Of a DNA stretch of 64,000 bases, positions 1 to 8,273 are shown one piece after another. Where the stretch lies: NCBI RefSeq assembly GCF_000442255.1, contig NZ_KE557276.1, positions 175,221 through 239,220 of the forward strand, in the 5' to 3' direction. The translations under genes and the position numbers were made by a program. This DNA is from Salipiger mucosus DSM 16094. GTDB lineage: Bacteria > Pseudomonadota > Alphaproteobacteria > Rhodobacterales > Rhodobacteraceae. The first letter of the stretch is position 1. Each line of letters begins with the position of its first letter. The notes below the pieces were generated by a model that was not told the origin of the DNA, searched no databases, and saw nothing but the letters and a program-made list of their open reading frames with translations.

Positions 1-61
1 CGACCGCATCGCGCTGGTCCTCGGGAATGGCTGACAGATCGATATCAGGCAGGGCCGGCAT
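1..61 (-). CDS. tnpC: IS66 transposase TnpC, N-terminal fragment cut by window edge
   Basis: Reading the minus strand from an ATG at 61 gives MPALPDIDLSAIPEDQRDAV before the window ends. This fits the short leader that precedes the coiled region of IS66 TnpC (Orf3), the DDE-type transposase subunit. Position after tnpA and tnpB on the same strand is the standard order. Only about 20 residues are visible, so the call rests on context as much as on sequence. Confidence 0.5.
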   Translation of the reverse strand, partial: MPALPDIDLSAIPEDQRDAV

Positions 62-124
62 ACCCCGAACATATCCCGAACCGACTGGAAATGCGCGCCA
101 AATCAGCCGGCCGATTCATTCTGC

Positions 125-427
125 CGCAGCCGGTCGACTTCCGCAAGGGGCACGACGGACTCGCAGCGCTGGTGCAGTCGGTGCTGAAGGAGGACCCGTT
201 CACGGGGACGGTGTTCGTGTTCCGCGCGAAGCGGGCCGACAGGCTGAAGATCCTCTTCTGGGATGGAACCGGTCTGGTAATGGCCTACAAGCGGCTTGAG
301 GAGACGACCTTTACCTGGCCCGCCATCCGGGATGGCGTGATGACGCTGAACCGGGCGCAATTCGAGGCCTTGTTCGCCGGCTTGGACTGGCGCCGGGTAA
401 AGGCGCTGGAAGCGCGCAGACCGGCGG
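125..427 (+). pseudogene. tnpB: inverted second copy of IS66 tnpB (internal part)
   Basis: The plus strand encodes the TnpB sequence from PVDFRKGHDGLAALVQSVL to VKALEARRPAA, the same residues as the minus-strand tnpB at 568-860. It lacks the TnpB start and its own end. TnpB (Orf2) is the small IS66 accessory protein. The reading frame stays open to 447, but the residues after 427 are foreign. Two head-to-head copies separated by a permuted segment point to rearrangement rather than a simple second insertion. Confidence 0.75.
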
Positions 428-434
428 CGGCATG

Positions 435-567
435 GGCGAGGTGGTGATCCAACTCGACGCCGACACGCCCGCCGGGCGCATCGCCGAGATCGTCCGGGCG
501 CTCGGGGCGCGCGCGTGATGCTGCCGGCGCACAAGGTTCGTATCCTGGTGGCGACGCAGCCGGTCTG
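435..567 (+). pseudogene. inverted copy of the tnpA end and tnpB start
   Basis: Plus-strand bases here repeat, in inverted orientation, the minus-strand stretch of about 985-853 that encodes the last residues of TnpA (VIQLDADTPAGRIAEIVRAL...), its stop codon and the first residues of TnpB (MLPAHKVRILVATQPV). At 567/568 the sequence switches abruptly to the antisense of the tnpB end. The tnpB-middle segment precedes the tnpB-start segment, so the plus-strand copy is circularly permuted. Confidence 0.7.
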
Positions 568-899
568 CGCGCTTCCAGCGCCTTTACCCGGCGCCAGTCC
601 AAGCCGGCGAACAAGGCCTCGAATTGCGCCCGGTTCAGCGTCATCACGCCATCCCGGATGGCGGGCCAGGTAAAGGTCGTCTCCTCAAGCCGCTTGTAGG
701 CCATTACCAGACCGGTTCCATCCCAGAAGAGGATCTTCAGCCTGTCGGCCCGCTTCGCGCGGAACACGAACACCGTCCCCGTGAACGGGTCCTCCTTCAG
801 CACCGACTGCACCAGCGCTGCGAGTCCGTCGTGCCCCTTGCGGAAGTCGACCGGCTGCGTCGCCACCAGGATACGAACCTTGTGCGCCGGCAGCATCAC
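568..899 (-). pseudogene. tnpB: IS66 TnpB, 3'-truncated
   Basis: It begins MMLPAHKVRILVATQPVDFR, overlaps the tnpA stop by four bases as is normal in IS66, and runs through the conserved WDGTGLVMAYKRLE region to EARRPAA. After 568 the frame enters the inverted copy of the tnpB start, so the natural end is missing. The frame stays open to 285 but those residues are antisense of the duplicated segment. Confidence 0.75.
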
Positions 900-1309
900 G
901 CGCGCGCCCCGAGCGCCCGGACGATCTCGGCGATGCGCCCGGCGGGCGTGTCGGCGTCGAGTTGGATCACCACCTCGCAGACAGCGAGCCGGATATCGCG
1001 CCCCACGGCGCTGCTCTCCGCCTCTGGCGCAGGAGACCCCGCGTCACACACCACGAGAGGCGCGAACACCGCCTCATCTCCGGCGCCCTCATCGGCCGGC
1101 AGGACAAGCTTGCCGTCCTTCGCCATGCGCCGCCACGCCGACAGCTGGTTCGGCTGGATACCGAACCGCGTTGCAACATCGTTCACCGTCATTCCCGGCT
1201 GGAGCGTCTCGGCGACTGCCTGCGCCTTCGCCTCATCCGGCCAGCGCCGGTGTCCGGACGCGTAGATCTCCACACCGAGCGATCTGAGAAACGCATTTGT
1301 AGCGCACAT
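896..1309 (-). CDS. tnpA: IS66 accessory protein TnpA
   Basis: This is the IS66 Orf1 protein, which carries a helix-turn-helix and is needed with TnpB for transposition. The N-terminal half contains RRWPDEAKAQAV and MTVNDVATRFGIQPNQLSAW, the family HTH. The C-terminal end IQLDADTPAGRIAEIVRAL matches the usual tail. I chose the ATG at 1309, which has GGGAG upstream at a reasonable distance. The open frame extends to a GTG at 1321, and an internal GTG at 1273 is a weaker alternative. The gene looks intact. Confidence 0.75.
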   Translation of the reverse strand: MCATNAFLRSLGVEIYASGHRRWPDEAKAQAVAETLQPGMTVNDVATRFGIQPNQLSAWRRMAKDGKLVLPADEGAGDEAVFAPLVVCDAGSPAPEAESSAVGRDIRLAVCEVVIQLDADTPAGRIAEIVRALGARA

Positions 1310-1380
1310 TGCGAACCGCACTCCCTAACTCACGATAAGGATGCTCTCGCATTCGCCGAAACATCGCGGAAGGTGACCGC

Positions 1381-1394
1381 GGGACAGCGCTTAC
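1381..1394 (-). repeat. IS66 terminal inverted repeat (tnpA side)
   Basis: Read on the minus strand from 1394 the element starts GTAAGCGCTGTCCC. IS66-family ends typically start GTAAGCG. It lies 72 bases upstream of the tnpA start, the usual spacing. Confidence 0.7.
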
Positions 1395-1694
1395 TATTCA
1401 GCTCGTGTTTACAGTGGCTGTCCAAGGTTGAGAAGACCATCGCATCGAGACTGTAGGGTCTGCCACGGATTCCGGTGCTCACCTTTACGCTAGCAAAATC
1501 GGGCAAGAGTCATTCGAGTGAAAAAACGAGGAGGAGTCATTTCAAGTTAGCATCGTTGGGTGCATGTGGACCGGTTTCATACGGGTTAATCGCATGCAAC
1601 CGGTCCATTATGTTGCAGGGCGTCTTTAGCAAAGCCGCTGGGGACACTTCATCTGCGGTACACGTTGGGGCAGGCAGCCAGTCAGGTTTCGAGA
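1395..1694. other. non-coding stretch with a 10-bp inverted repeat
   Basis: I see no convincing gene. The stretch is lower in GC than the chromosome to the right. It holds a perfect inverted repeat, TGGACCGGTT at 1567-1576 and its complement at 1598-1607, with a 21-base spacer. It lies just beyond the 3' end of the ImmA/IrrE gene. There is no T-run, so it is not a typical intrinsic terminator. Confidence 0.4.
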
Positions 1695-2771
1695 CTACTG
1701 GACCAAAGTCAGTGAGGGGGCGTCTGGGCGGTCAGGTATGTGTCCTGCCAGATCGAAAATCAGTGTTTCGACTTCTTCCCACGGGAGGTTAAGGTCCCTT
1801 GCGATCTCTGACCGGGTGACTCCGTTTTTCCAGAGTGCCGCCAAGACCTTTCCTAGCACTGTGGACGTCTCGCGCTCCACGCCTACTGGCTCCCCCTTCC
1901 TGTACCCTCGCTGCCCAAGGTCGATGATGATCGACCGATAATTCCAATCACTCAACATCCCAAGGCCGTGCAGTCGCGTCGCCAACGCCATTGCGGAGAC
2001 CTTCCAGCGCTGTTTTGTCTCGATGATCTGCGAGGCGCTGTAGATATGCCCGAAACGGCTCTTCACGTCGGCTTCAGGCATCAAGAAGGCAGACGCGAAC
2101 TGGTCCGCCTGCTTCTCGGCATCCTCAATCTGCGCCGACTCCCGCGCCGCGTGGAAGTGAAGGACAAGGTGCGCCAGTTCATGTGCGGAGTCGAAGTTCG
2201 ACCGTTCCGCGGTCTTGCGTTGGTTCAGGAACATGTAGGGTCGTTCTGCGTGCCAGAACGAGTAGGCGTCAACGTTCGGAGTGTTCTCGGATAGGGAAAG
2301 CACCCTGATCCCCTTCGATTCGTAGAGCTTGAGAAGGCTCCCTATCGGGCGATCACCAATGCCCCAATGCTGGCGCAAGAGGCGAGCGGCGACCTCGGGG
2401 CGGTCCCGCTCCTTGCTCAGATCAATCAGGTCAGGTGCAGGCAGGTTGAAGTGATGTTCTATCCAGTCATAGAAGGCGATCCCAATCGACCCCGCCGCCA
2501 AGGACGCGTTGCGTTCTGCAGCGCTCATCTTCTTGAGACTCCGGAATGAGACTGCCTTCGTCTCGAGAGTTTCCGGGGCTTCCATGAAAAAGAATTCGAC
2601 GGGGTAGTCCAAGGCTTTCGCAAGTTTGTGCACCGTGGATTCGTCGGGCTGGTGGCTGTTCTCTGCCTTGGACACAGTAACGGGAGTGAGGCCCGCAGCT
2701 TCTGCGAGTCCCTTTCCTGACAGCTTCCGCCTGAAGCGGGCCATCTTCAGTCTTTCTGAGCTGAACATCAC
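1695..2771 (-). CDS. XRE-family HTH / ImmA-IrrE metallopeptidase
   Basis: The 358-aa protein joins an N-terminal helix-turn-helix (about residues 7-60, LAEAAGLTPVTVSKAE) to a zinc-peptidase domain with HELAHLVLH (H197, E198, H201) followed by the family segment EKQADQFASAFLMP. ImmA/IrrE proteins cleave repressors, classically to induce integrative elements or stress genes. Fusion to its own HTH suggests that it binds an operator and is activated by cleavage or signal. Its start overlaps the end of the upstream gene by four bases, so the two are translationally coupled. Function in this island (element induction or an antitoxin-like role) is inference. Confidence 0.85.
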   Translation of the reverse strand: MMFSSERLKMARFRRKLSGKGLAEAAGLTPVTVSKAENSHQPDESTVHKLAKALDYPVEFFFMEAPETLETKAVSFRSLKKMSAAERNASLAAGSIGIAFYDWIEHHFNLPAPDLIDLSKERDRPEVAARLLRQHWGIGDRPIGSLLKLYESKGIRVLSLSENTPNVDAYSFWHAERPYMFLNQRKTAERSNFDSAHELAHLVLHFHAARESAQIEDAEKQADQFASAFLMPEADVKSRFGHIYSASQIIETKQRWKVSAMALATRLHGLGMLSDWNYRSIIIDLGQRGYRKGEPVGVERETSTVLGKVLAALWKNGVTRSEIARDLNLPWEEVETLIFDLAGHIPDRPDAPSLTLVQ

Positions 2772-3427
2772 AGTTTGTCTTTGATGCTAACTGGCACGTC
2801 GAAGTCGTCGAGAGGCTCGCCCTCGGGTTCGATGCGGTCTTCCCAGTCTTCGTCCGGACGGTCAACGAAGATGCGCTCACGGAAGTCACCATATCGCTGA
2901 TTTTCGATGATCGGACTGGACAACTCGACGCTGCCGTCTTCGCCTACCATGACGAAATAGGTCGCAACCTGATCGGCGTGCGGGTCTTTTACGTCAGCTC
3001 GTGGCACCCTGTCATGGTCGGTTTCAAGGACCATCCCGCAGTATTCGAACAATGGGGCGCTGCACATCCGTTCAGAGGCGGAACCTTTCATCGAACGTGG
3101 CATCGGCTTGAACACAAGGTCACAGGCCCTGTCGACGTTCTGGTACCCAACCCGGATTCCGAGTTCGCGATTAATCACAGCTTCGACCCCAAGGGTACGG
3201 TCTATCACCCATTCTCCGTCCAGTACTTGAGCGCGTAGTGCCTCCACGCCTCGGATGTAGGCGAGCGTGCCCGGTGCGTTCAGGGGCATGAGCGGGCTTG
3301 CATCATCTGCGGCTGCTCGGGCAGAGTCACGAATGGCAAGAATTTGCATCGGCGCCAAGCCGAAGTCAGCGAGACGCACTTCGGCGTTTTGGGGGTTGTC
3401 GGTGATCGCGGTGTTGAAAGCTGCCAT
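2768..3427 (-). CDS. uncharacterised partner of the ImmA/IrrE protein
   Basis: I do not recognise this 219-aa protein. I chose the ATG at 3427 (MAAFNTAITD) because GAGGTAGGC lies directly upstream; a longer start at 3457 lacks a good site. The C-terminal third is very acidic (DRPDEDWEDRIEPEGEPLDD). No signal peptide or membrane segment is seen. A four-base overlap with the metallopeptidase gene suggests a fixed pair, as in HTH-peptidase modules where the neighbour is the regulated or toxic component. It could equally be a host-takeover protein. Confidence 0.65.
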   Translation of the reverse strand: MAAFNTAITDNPQNAEVRLADFGLAPMQILAIRDSARAAADDASPLMPLNAPGTLAYIRGVEALRAQVLDGEWVIDRTLGVEAVINRELGIRVGYQNVDRACDLVFKPMPRSMKGSASERMCSAPLFEYCGMVLETDHDRVPRADVKDPHADQVATYFVMVGEDGSVELSSPIIENQRYGDFRERIFVDRPDEDWEDRIEPEGEPLDDFDVPVSIKDKL

Positions 3428-3540
3428 GCCTACCTCGTTTAAGATTCTGCCCCGCATTGGAGGGGAAAAAACTTAAACGCGCAAGGGCCTTCGTACCAGC
3501 CTGCGGCAGGACGCGGGCTTTGCGGAGGTATGCCGCTTCA

Positions 3541-3816
3541 CACCCCCCCGCAGAAAGTACCCTTATAAATCAGCAAGTTGAAATGGTTTGGCGGGGGTGG
3601 CGGGGGTGGCGGGGGTAGTATCTTAAAAAATAGTAAGAGATGATTATTCAGGGCGCAGGCAGGGCAGGCGCAAAAAATGTTTCTCATTGGGGGCGGAGCG
3701 GGCGGAAATACCCCCGCGACCCCCGCAAGATCGACTTAAGGCATTGAAATCACATAGGACATTCTACGGGCCTACCTCCGCATACCCCCCGCAAGCAGCC
3801 CCGCGACCCCCGCAAA
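3541..3816. repeat. GC-rich iteron-like repeat field, possible origin
   Basis: The gene-free stretch 3428-3884 contains a 9-bp unit GGCGGGGGT three times in tandem at 3591-3617, an exact 17-bp repeat CCCCGCGACCCCCGCAA at 3712-3728 and 3799-3815, and further CCCCCGC copies on both strands around 3545, 3711 and 3785. AT-rich patches (around 3565 and 3620) separate them. Such clusters beside a primase-polymerase gene resemble the iterons or crs repeats of P4-like replication origins. The G-runs could also form a G-quadruplex. The function is inferred. Confidence 0.5.
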
Positions 3817-3884
3817 CCCCTTCTTTTCAAGGCTGAACCGCAAAAGCAAAGGTCGGCTAACGCCGACCCTGCCAATTCATCAAG

Positions 3885-6800
3885 TCACTTCCCGTCCGAA
3901 ACGGGAACCTTGCGCATCCTGAAAACCACGCCCTTGTTCTTCGTGTCCGGGAGTGCTTCGAAGTGCAGGTCGTATTCGCGCCCGTCTCCAGACCGCCCCC
4001 GATGCGGCTTGCGTGTCAGCTTCTCGAAACCGGGGCGAACGCGCGCGCCCGTCTTGTAGCAGCCGTCATAGTCGCTGTAGCCCCAGCTCTTGATCTGGAT
4101 CGGGTCCGGCTTGTCGTCTCCCGGTTCGATCTTCGCCCGCTCTTCGCCGTTCAGAATGTCCACAAGGTTCACGGTCTTTTCACTATTGAACTTTGCAGTC
4201 CCGCCGGGGCGGAACTGGGTGCCGTCCGGGTAGTCTGCCAGAACGTCCATGAGGTGGTTTGTATTCTCCTGCGCGGCGTCAGCCGCCAGAGCCTTGGCGT
4301 CTTCCTGACCTTCGAGGAACCCGGTGAACCCGGCGGCTTCGAGAACGCCGCCCGTGACCTTTGCCCAGTCTTCGAAGGATGCCAGCGAGTGCGAGCTGCG
4401 CTGCATCCCCTGCGCCACCCAATTCTGAATCAGGGTCAGGCACGCGTGCACCAGTTCGGCACGGTGCGTATCCACCCACTTGGACACGTCTTCATGAAGG
4501 AACCCGGTCCGCTTCTCAGGGGCTTCGACCTTGGCGTCCAGCGGAATGAAGATCGAACGGCGGAGCAATTCCTTGGACAGGGTGACGTTGTTGGCGGTGA
4601 ACATGAAGATGGACCGGACGTCCACTTCAATGGTCTGCGTCTTCCCTAACACACGGGCCTGATACGTCCGGGCAGTCTGCGCCGATGCCAGATCGCCGGA
4701 ATCCACCGAATGGTTGATGTTGTCGAAGACGATGTGAGTCGGATCGTTCTGCAAGAGAGCCGCAAGTGTCTTCGGAACCTCTTCCTTGTTCGACGGCAGA
4801 GTCGACTCGGGCGCAGGGACGCCGCTGCCGATGGTGGTCAAAAGCTTCACCAAGAGCGAGGCCCCCGTACCCGGCGCGGGCTTGGACAAAATCCAGCCCG
4901 GGGTCGGCCCGTCAATCATCTCACGCATGAAGGGCAAGAGGGTCAGGCCTACGGCATGGGTCACGGCGGGAACGGTTTCGCCGTCCAGCGCCGCCATGAT
5001 TTCCTGCCGCGACAGGCCGCCCAAGGGAAAGTCTGCCAGCACATTGTCCACGATGAGCCGCTTGGCGTCCTGCACCTCTTCGGCAGTCGGATGCGGGCTC
5101 ACGCCCGCCAGCTCCAAGTCATTGTCCAGATACATCTGCGATCCGGCATGATACCCGTTCGTCGTCACCAGCGCCCCGTCTGCTGCGAAAAAGGGCGTGT
5201 CCACGGCCCCGCGAAGGGGCAGGCAGAAGTCGCTCAGTTCGGATGAAAACAGGTCGTCTACAACGTCATAGGGTGGGTAGACATGCTGCATTTCACCTTC
5301 GCCCTTCAGCTTCTGAAACACCGTGACCCTGCCCAACGCGTGGCGCTTACCGGGGCGATCCAGCGACTTGATGCGCCCCCGGCGGACAATGGTCGGTTCT
5401 TCCATGTACTCGAACAAGAATGGGGTCTTTTCGTTCGCGGTACGGACGGCGTCAGCCGCGTACTGGGTCTGGTCCGGGGCGGGCGCGGTGGTCAGCATAC
5501 CTTCCTGAACCTCGCCTGCCTGTGGCTTCCGGCTCGCCGCGTCCAGCTCCTTCCAGAAAACCTGGACTCTGCGCTTGTCGAGGTTGGTGTTCTTAACGAT
5601 CACGGCGGTGACATTGGCCTTGGTCATTTCGTCCACACCGTCCCGCCAGAGCGCCTTGAAGAACTTCCGAATGTCGGCAGCCTTCGAGGCGGTGGTGACC
5701 CCTTCGGCGCGCTCTTCCGGCGTCTTGGTTTCGTCGCCAAGGTCGCCGGGAAGAGGTTCAAAAGGATTGTCTTCCCCGTCTGCGATGTACTCCCGTGCCT
5801 GTTCAATCCGGGTCTCTAGGTAGTCTTCCGAAGCGTAGCGTGTCTCCGCGCGGTCATCATCGCACTGGGCGGCAAGGATGGCATCCCGCAGGGTCTTGTG
5901 AAGCTCAGACGCCTCAGCGTCATGGCCGTGCACTGAGAACCACGAACAAGCTGCGCGATACACTGGGGAGTCGAAGCCAGCCCCACCTTCCTGATCGCCG
6001 ATGGTCGCGAGAATATTTTCGAAGCCATGAGCATCGCTGACGCGAGCCTTGGCTTCGTCAGGGCGCCGGCCTGTCTTCGTACTAGACTTGTCGGACGTGG
6101 TGCGCGACTTTCTGACCGTCCGTGACTTCGTCGCGTTGAACGCTGCCTGCTCCCATGCCTCGGGGGCGCGAGCCACCTCACATTCCCAAGGCGCGCAACC
6201 GTCAGCCCAGCGATAGAAGCCGCCGCTCTTGTGCAGAGACGGTTCAACAATGATCTGTCCGCCGAACCCACGCACGTCGATCTTTTTGGCGACGATCGAG
6301 GCGGTATTGCGAATGTCGAGGTCGGTCCTGAAAAGAATGTGCTCGCCCTTGCCAGAGCCGCTCGCGGAGCGAACCGTATCGGGCAATGGTCCAAACTCTG
6401 CTTCGAGCCGCGCCAGTTCTTCCCTGCTGTCTGCGTCGAGCACCCAATATCCCTTAGGGATCACAAATGAGATGTTTCTGGGGTAGGTCGGCTTGTAGTA
6501 GGGTAGCTCCTTGCCCTTGTCCCCGCCGCTCTCAATGGGCGGATACTTCCCGTCACCACACCATGCCGCGATGACTGCAGCGTGATCCGAAGTCGCGCGA
6601 AGCTGCCACTGCGCCCCCAGCGGCACCTTGCCGTCCTTACCCTTACCGCAGGCATTGCCTTGATCGGAGAAGCTGTACGCGTCGGCGACGGCCCAGCCCA
6701 TCTCCGCATACCAACACGCGTAGGCTAGCGACATGATGTTGTGATCGGTGGCGTCGGCGTAGTTCTCGTTGCTGCGACCGATCAGACTGCCTAGCGCTTC

Positions 6801-7043
6801 CTGCGCAGCGCCAATGTGCTCGGGGGGCAGGACGGCGGCTGCACGTGAGCGCGCGCGTGCAGCCCGTTCCGTGTGGTACGGACTCTGTCGGTGCGGTCGG
6901 TTGAAAAAATGCCTTCCGACCGGCAAACGGTCATCCGGGATATCTTTGGGGCGACCGTTTTCCAGATCGACGATATTTTCGCCCGCCGCTGCAAACGGGT
7001 TATCTTCGTCTACTGATACCTCTGCCTTTTGGTTAGTTACCAT
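3885..7043 (-). CDS. primase-polymerase / helicase replication protein
   Basis: This 1052-aa protein is the likely replication initiator of the island. The N-terminal archaeo-eukaryotic primase (prim-pol) domain, about residues 100-300, shows the catalytic DAD (D203, D205), the histidine of GKGEHILFRT (H235) and the third acidic site in KKIDVRG (D256). The C-terminal ATPase domain has a Walker A-like loop KPAPGTGASLL (721-731), Walker B IVFDN (771-775), sensor-1 FTANN (815-819) and an arginine finger RRS (828-830). The Walker A lysine is replaced by alanine (A728). The start ATG follows AGAAGGAGAAGAG. It is a relative of P4 alpha-type and plasmid prim-pol proteins. Confidence 0.85.
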   Translation of the reverse strand: MVTNQKAEVSVDEDNPFAAAGENIVDLENGRPKDIPDDRLPVGRHFFNRPHRQSPYHTERAARARSRAAAVLPPEHIGAAQEALGSLIGRSNENYADATDHNIMSLAYACWYAEMGWAVADAYSFSDQGNACGKGKDGKVPLGAQWQLRATSDHAAVIAAWCGDGKYPPIESGGDKGKELPYYKPTYPRNISFVIPKGYWVLDADSREELARLEAEFGPLPDTVRSASGSGKGEHILFRTDLDIRNTASIVAKKIDVRGFGGQIIVEPSLHKSGGFYRWADGCAPWECEVARAPEAWEQAAFNATKSRTVRKSRTTSDKSSTKTGRRPDEAKARVSDAHGFENILATIGDQEGGAGFDSPVYRAACSWFSVHGHDAEASELHKTLRDAILAAQCDDDRAETRYASEDYLETRIEQAREYIADGEDNPFEPLPGDLGDETKTPEERAEGVTTASKAADIRKFFKALWRDGVDEMTKANVTAVIVKNTNLDKRRVQVFWKELDAASRKPQAGEVQEGMLTTAPAPDQTQYAADAVRTANEKTPFLFEYMEEPTIVRRGRIKSLDRPGKRHALGRVTVFQKLKGEGEMQHVYPPYDVVDDLFSSELSDFCLPLRGAVDTPFFAADGALVTTNGYHAGSQMYLDNDLELAGVSPHPTAEEVQDAKRLIVDNVLADFPLGGLSRQEIMAALDGETVPAVTHAVGLTLLPFMREMIDGPTPGWILSKPAPGTGASLLVKLLTTIGSGVPAPESTLPSNKEEVPKTLAALLQNDPTHIVFDNINHSVDSGDLASAQTARTYQARVLGKTQTIEVDVRSIFMFTANNVTLSKELLRRSIFIPLDAKVEAPEKRTGFLHEDVSKWVDTHRAELVHACLTLIQNWVAQGMQRSSHSLASFEDWAKVTGGVLEAAGFTGFLEGQEDAKALAADAAQENTNHLMDVLADYPDGTQFRPGGTAKFNSEKTVNLVDILNGEERAKIEPGDDKPDPIQIKSWGYSDYDGCYKTGARVRPGFEKLTRKPHRGRSGDGREYDLHFEALPDTKNKGVVFRMRKVPVSDGK

Positions 7044-7191
7044 GGTCTCTTCTCCTTCTGAGCCTTAGCGTTTCATTGACGGCCTCCTTTCGAGTCCGGT
7101 TATGGCGCCGCCCCCGTGAGGGGGCAGGCAATGCTCCTGTGCGACGCTTTTGCGTCCAGTCGTGGTAGGCCCTTGGCGGGCGTCTATTTGG

Positions 7192-7344
7192 TCAGTCCGC
7201 CGGTTCCGGCGCGCCCAACATTTCCTGCACTTCTCCGCACAGCGCGCGCAGTCCATTGTCGCGCAAATCAGAGGCGGGCAGTTCCGCTACCTCCTTCATC
7301 GTGTTTGCCGCCAAAATCAGGTCGGCGTCGCGGTCGTTGCTCAT
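7192..7344 (-). CDS. small unknown island protein, 50 aa
   Basis: The ATG at 7344 is preceded by GAAGGGAACGACCGA, a usable ribosome-binding site, and opens a 50-residue frame beginning MSNDRDADLILAANTMKEVA and ending in GAPEPAD. The predicted protein is acidic and mostly helical, with a single cysteine. I do not recognise it. It lies between the 7.5-9.8 kb gene string and the primase-polymerase gene, on the same strand, so it is probably part of that transcript. Confidence 0.55.
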   Translation of the reverse strand: MSNDRDADLILAANTMKEVAELPASDLRDNGLRALCGEVQEMLGAPEPAD

Positions 7345-7551
7345 TCGGTCGTTCCCTTCTTCGTCACTTTCGATGGGCGCAGACTACTCGGAGGGGCGGT
7401 TTTCGGCAACGTCGGTTCGCCATAAGTGATTGATGCATCTATATAATTCAGCTTGAAGCTGAATTTGCCCATTGCGCTTGAGGTGTCATGGCACCTCTTT
7501 TCTGCTTCAAGCTAAACTTCTGAGATGACGGAATGTTACAGTTTGTAACAA

Positions 7552-8001
7552 TCAGGCTGCGAACGCTTCAGCTTCTTCCAGTTCCAGCCGTACCTGTGCT
7601 GCCAGTGCGTCGCGCGGGAACCGGATCGATTCCACCATCTCACGCGGCGCGGTGGCCCAATCGTCCGGCCCTTCCGCGTCGAAAGTGGGGCAGGCACCAA
7701 GGAGGCGCAGAGCGGCCTTCGCGGTATCCCGATCACCTCCCACCAGCCGCGCCACGTTGGCGACGCTGAAACCGAATTCAGGCCCGTTCGCGTGTTCGGT
7801 CAGGTGGTGGTCCAGCGCATCGGCAAGACGGAAGGCTTCGTGCAGGGCGAAAGCGCCGTCATCGCCGGTGAACTTGCTGACAAGCTCGCACAGAGCCAGC
7901 CGCCGCGCTGCATGGCGGTCCTGAGGTTCGTCGGTCACGTCGAGTGCGTCGCGCATGGCGAGGTAGAGCTTTGCGCGCTGCGGCGCAGTGAGGTCGATCA
8001 T
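7552..8001 (-). CDS. unknown island protein, 149 aa
   Basis: I chose the ATG at 8001 (MIDLTAPQRAKLYLAMRDAL); the open frame extends further upstream but those residues have no good start. The protein is soluble, helical and rather acidic, ending in an alanine/glutamate-rich tail (RLELEEAEAFAA). No family recognised. It is the last gene of a tight minus-strand string that runs from 9782. A stretch of about 200 bases with lower GC (7345-7551) separates it from the next gene. Confidence 0.55.
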   Translation of the reverse strand: MIDLTAPQRAKLYLAMRDALDVTDEPQDRHAARRLALCELVSKFTGDDGAFALHEAFRLADALDHHLTEHANGPEFGFSVANVARLVGGDRDTAKAALRLLGACPTFDAEGPDDWATAPREMVESIRFPRDALAAQVRLELEEAEAFAA

Positions 8002-8081
8002 GGTACTTTTCCAGTTTGGGAGTGATGATTGGTCCGGCGCGAGACACAGAAGCCGCCGGTGATGCTTTCCGGAAGACCCGC

Positions 8082-8273
8082 CTAGGCGGCGATCTGGTCC
8101 CCGAACTCTTCGGCGAGAAGCAACGCAACGGCGCGCTCGATTGCACTCAGGTTGGCGCGGAAGCTTACATAGTCGGGGCACGCCATGCGGGCCGAGTGCC
8201 ACAACTGGCGCCGCCGGAGCGCGCGTGCCTGTGCGATCTTGAACGCGCTGGGATCGAAGGTGTTAAGCGGCAT
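8082..8273 (-). CDS. small unknown island protein, 63 aa
   Basis: The ATG at 8273 lies inside the end of the preceding gene, overlapping by 11 bases, which suggests translational coupling. The protein (start MPLNTFDPSAFKIAQARALR) has a basic first half and a helical, hydrophobic C-terminal half (IERAVALLLAEEFGDQIAA). No family recognised. Confidence 0.5.
   Translation of the reverse strand: MPLNTFDPSAFKIAQARALRRRQLWHSARMACPDYVSFRANLSAIERAVALLLAEEFGDQIAA

Larger units (their letters stand above)
1..1394 (-). mobile_element. IS66-family insertion sequence, tnpA side, internally rearranged
   Basis: On the minus strand it carries tnpA, a truncated tnpB and the start of tnpC, the normal IS66 gene order, but the tnpB region is interrupted by an inverted, permuted copy of tnpB and the tnpA end (125-567). 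The outer end is at 1394, where the minus strand begins GTAAGCGCTGTCCC, typical of IS66 terminal repeats. The eight bases outside it, 1395-1402 (tattcagc), would be one copy of the usual 8-bp target duplication. The other end lies outside the window, so the duplication cannot be checked here. Confidence 0.75.

Noticed and set aside
1475-1792. 105-aa plus-strand open frame next to the IS end
   Set aside because: No family character, poor start context, and it overlaps the end of the ImmA/IrrE gene.
3585-3620. CRISPR-like array
   Set aside because: The tandem units are 9 bp without spacers, and no cas gene is present; no CRISPR array was seen anywhere in the window.
7065-7079. three-codon frame (ATG AAA CGC TAA) behind a strong ribosome-binding site upstream of the primase-polymerase
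   Set aside because: Could be a leader peptide, but such a short frame cannot be supported from one sequence; the site may simply be chance.
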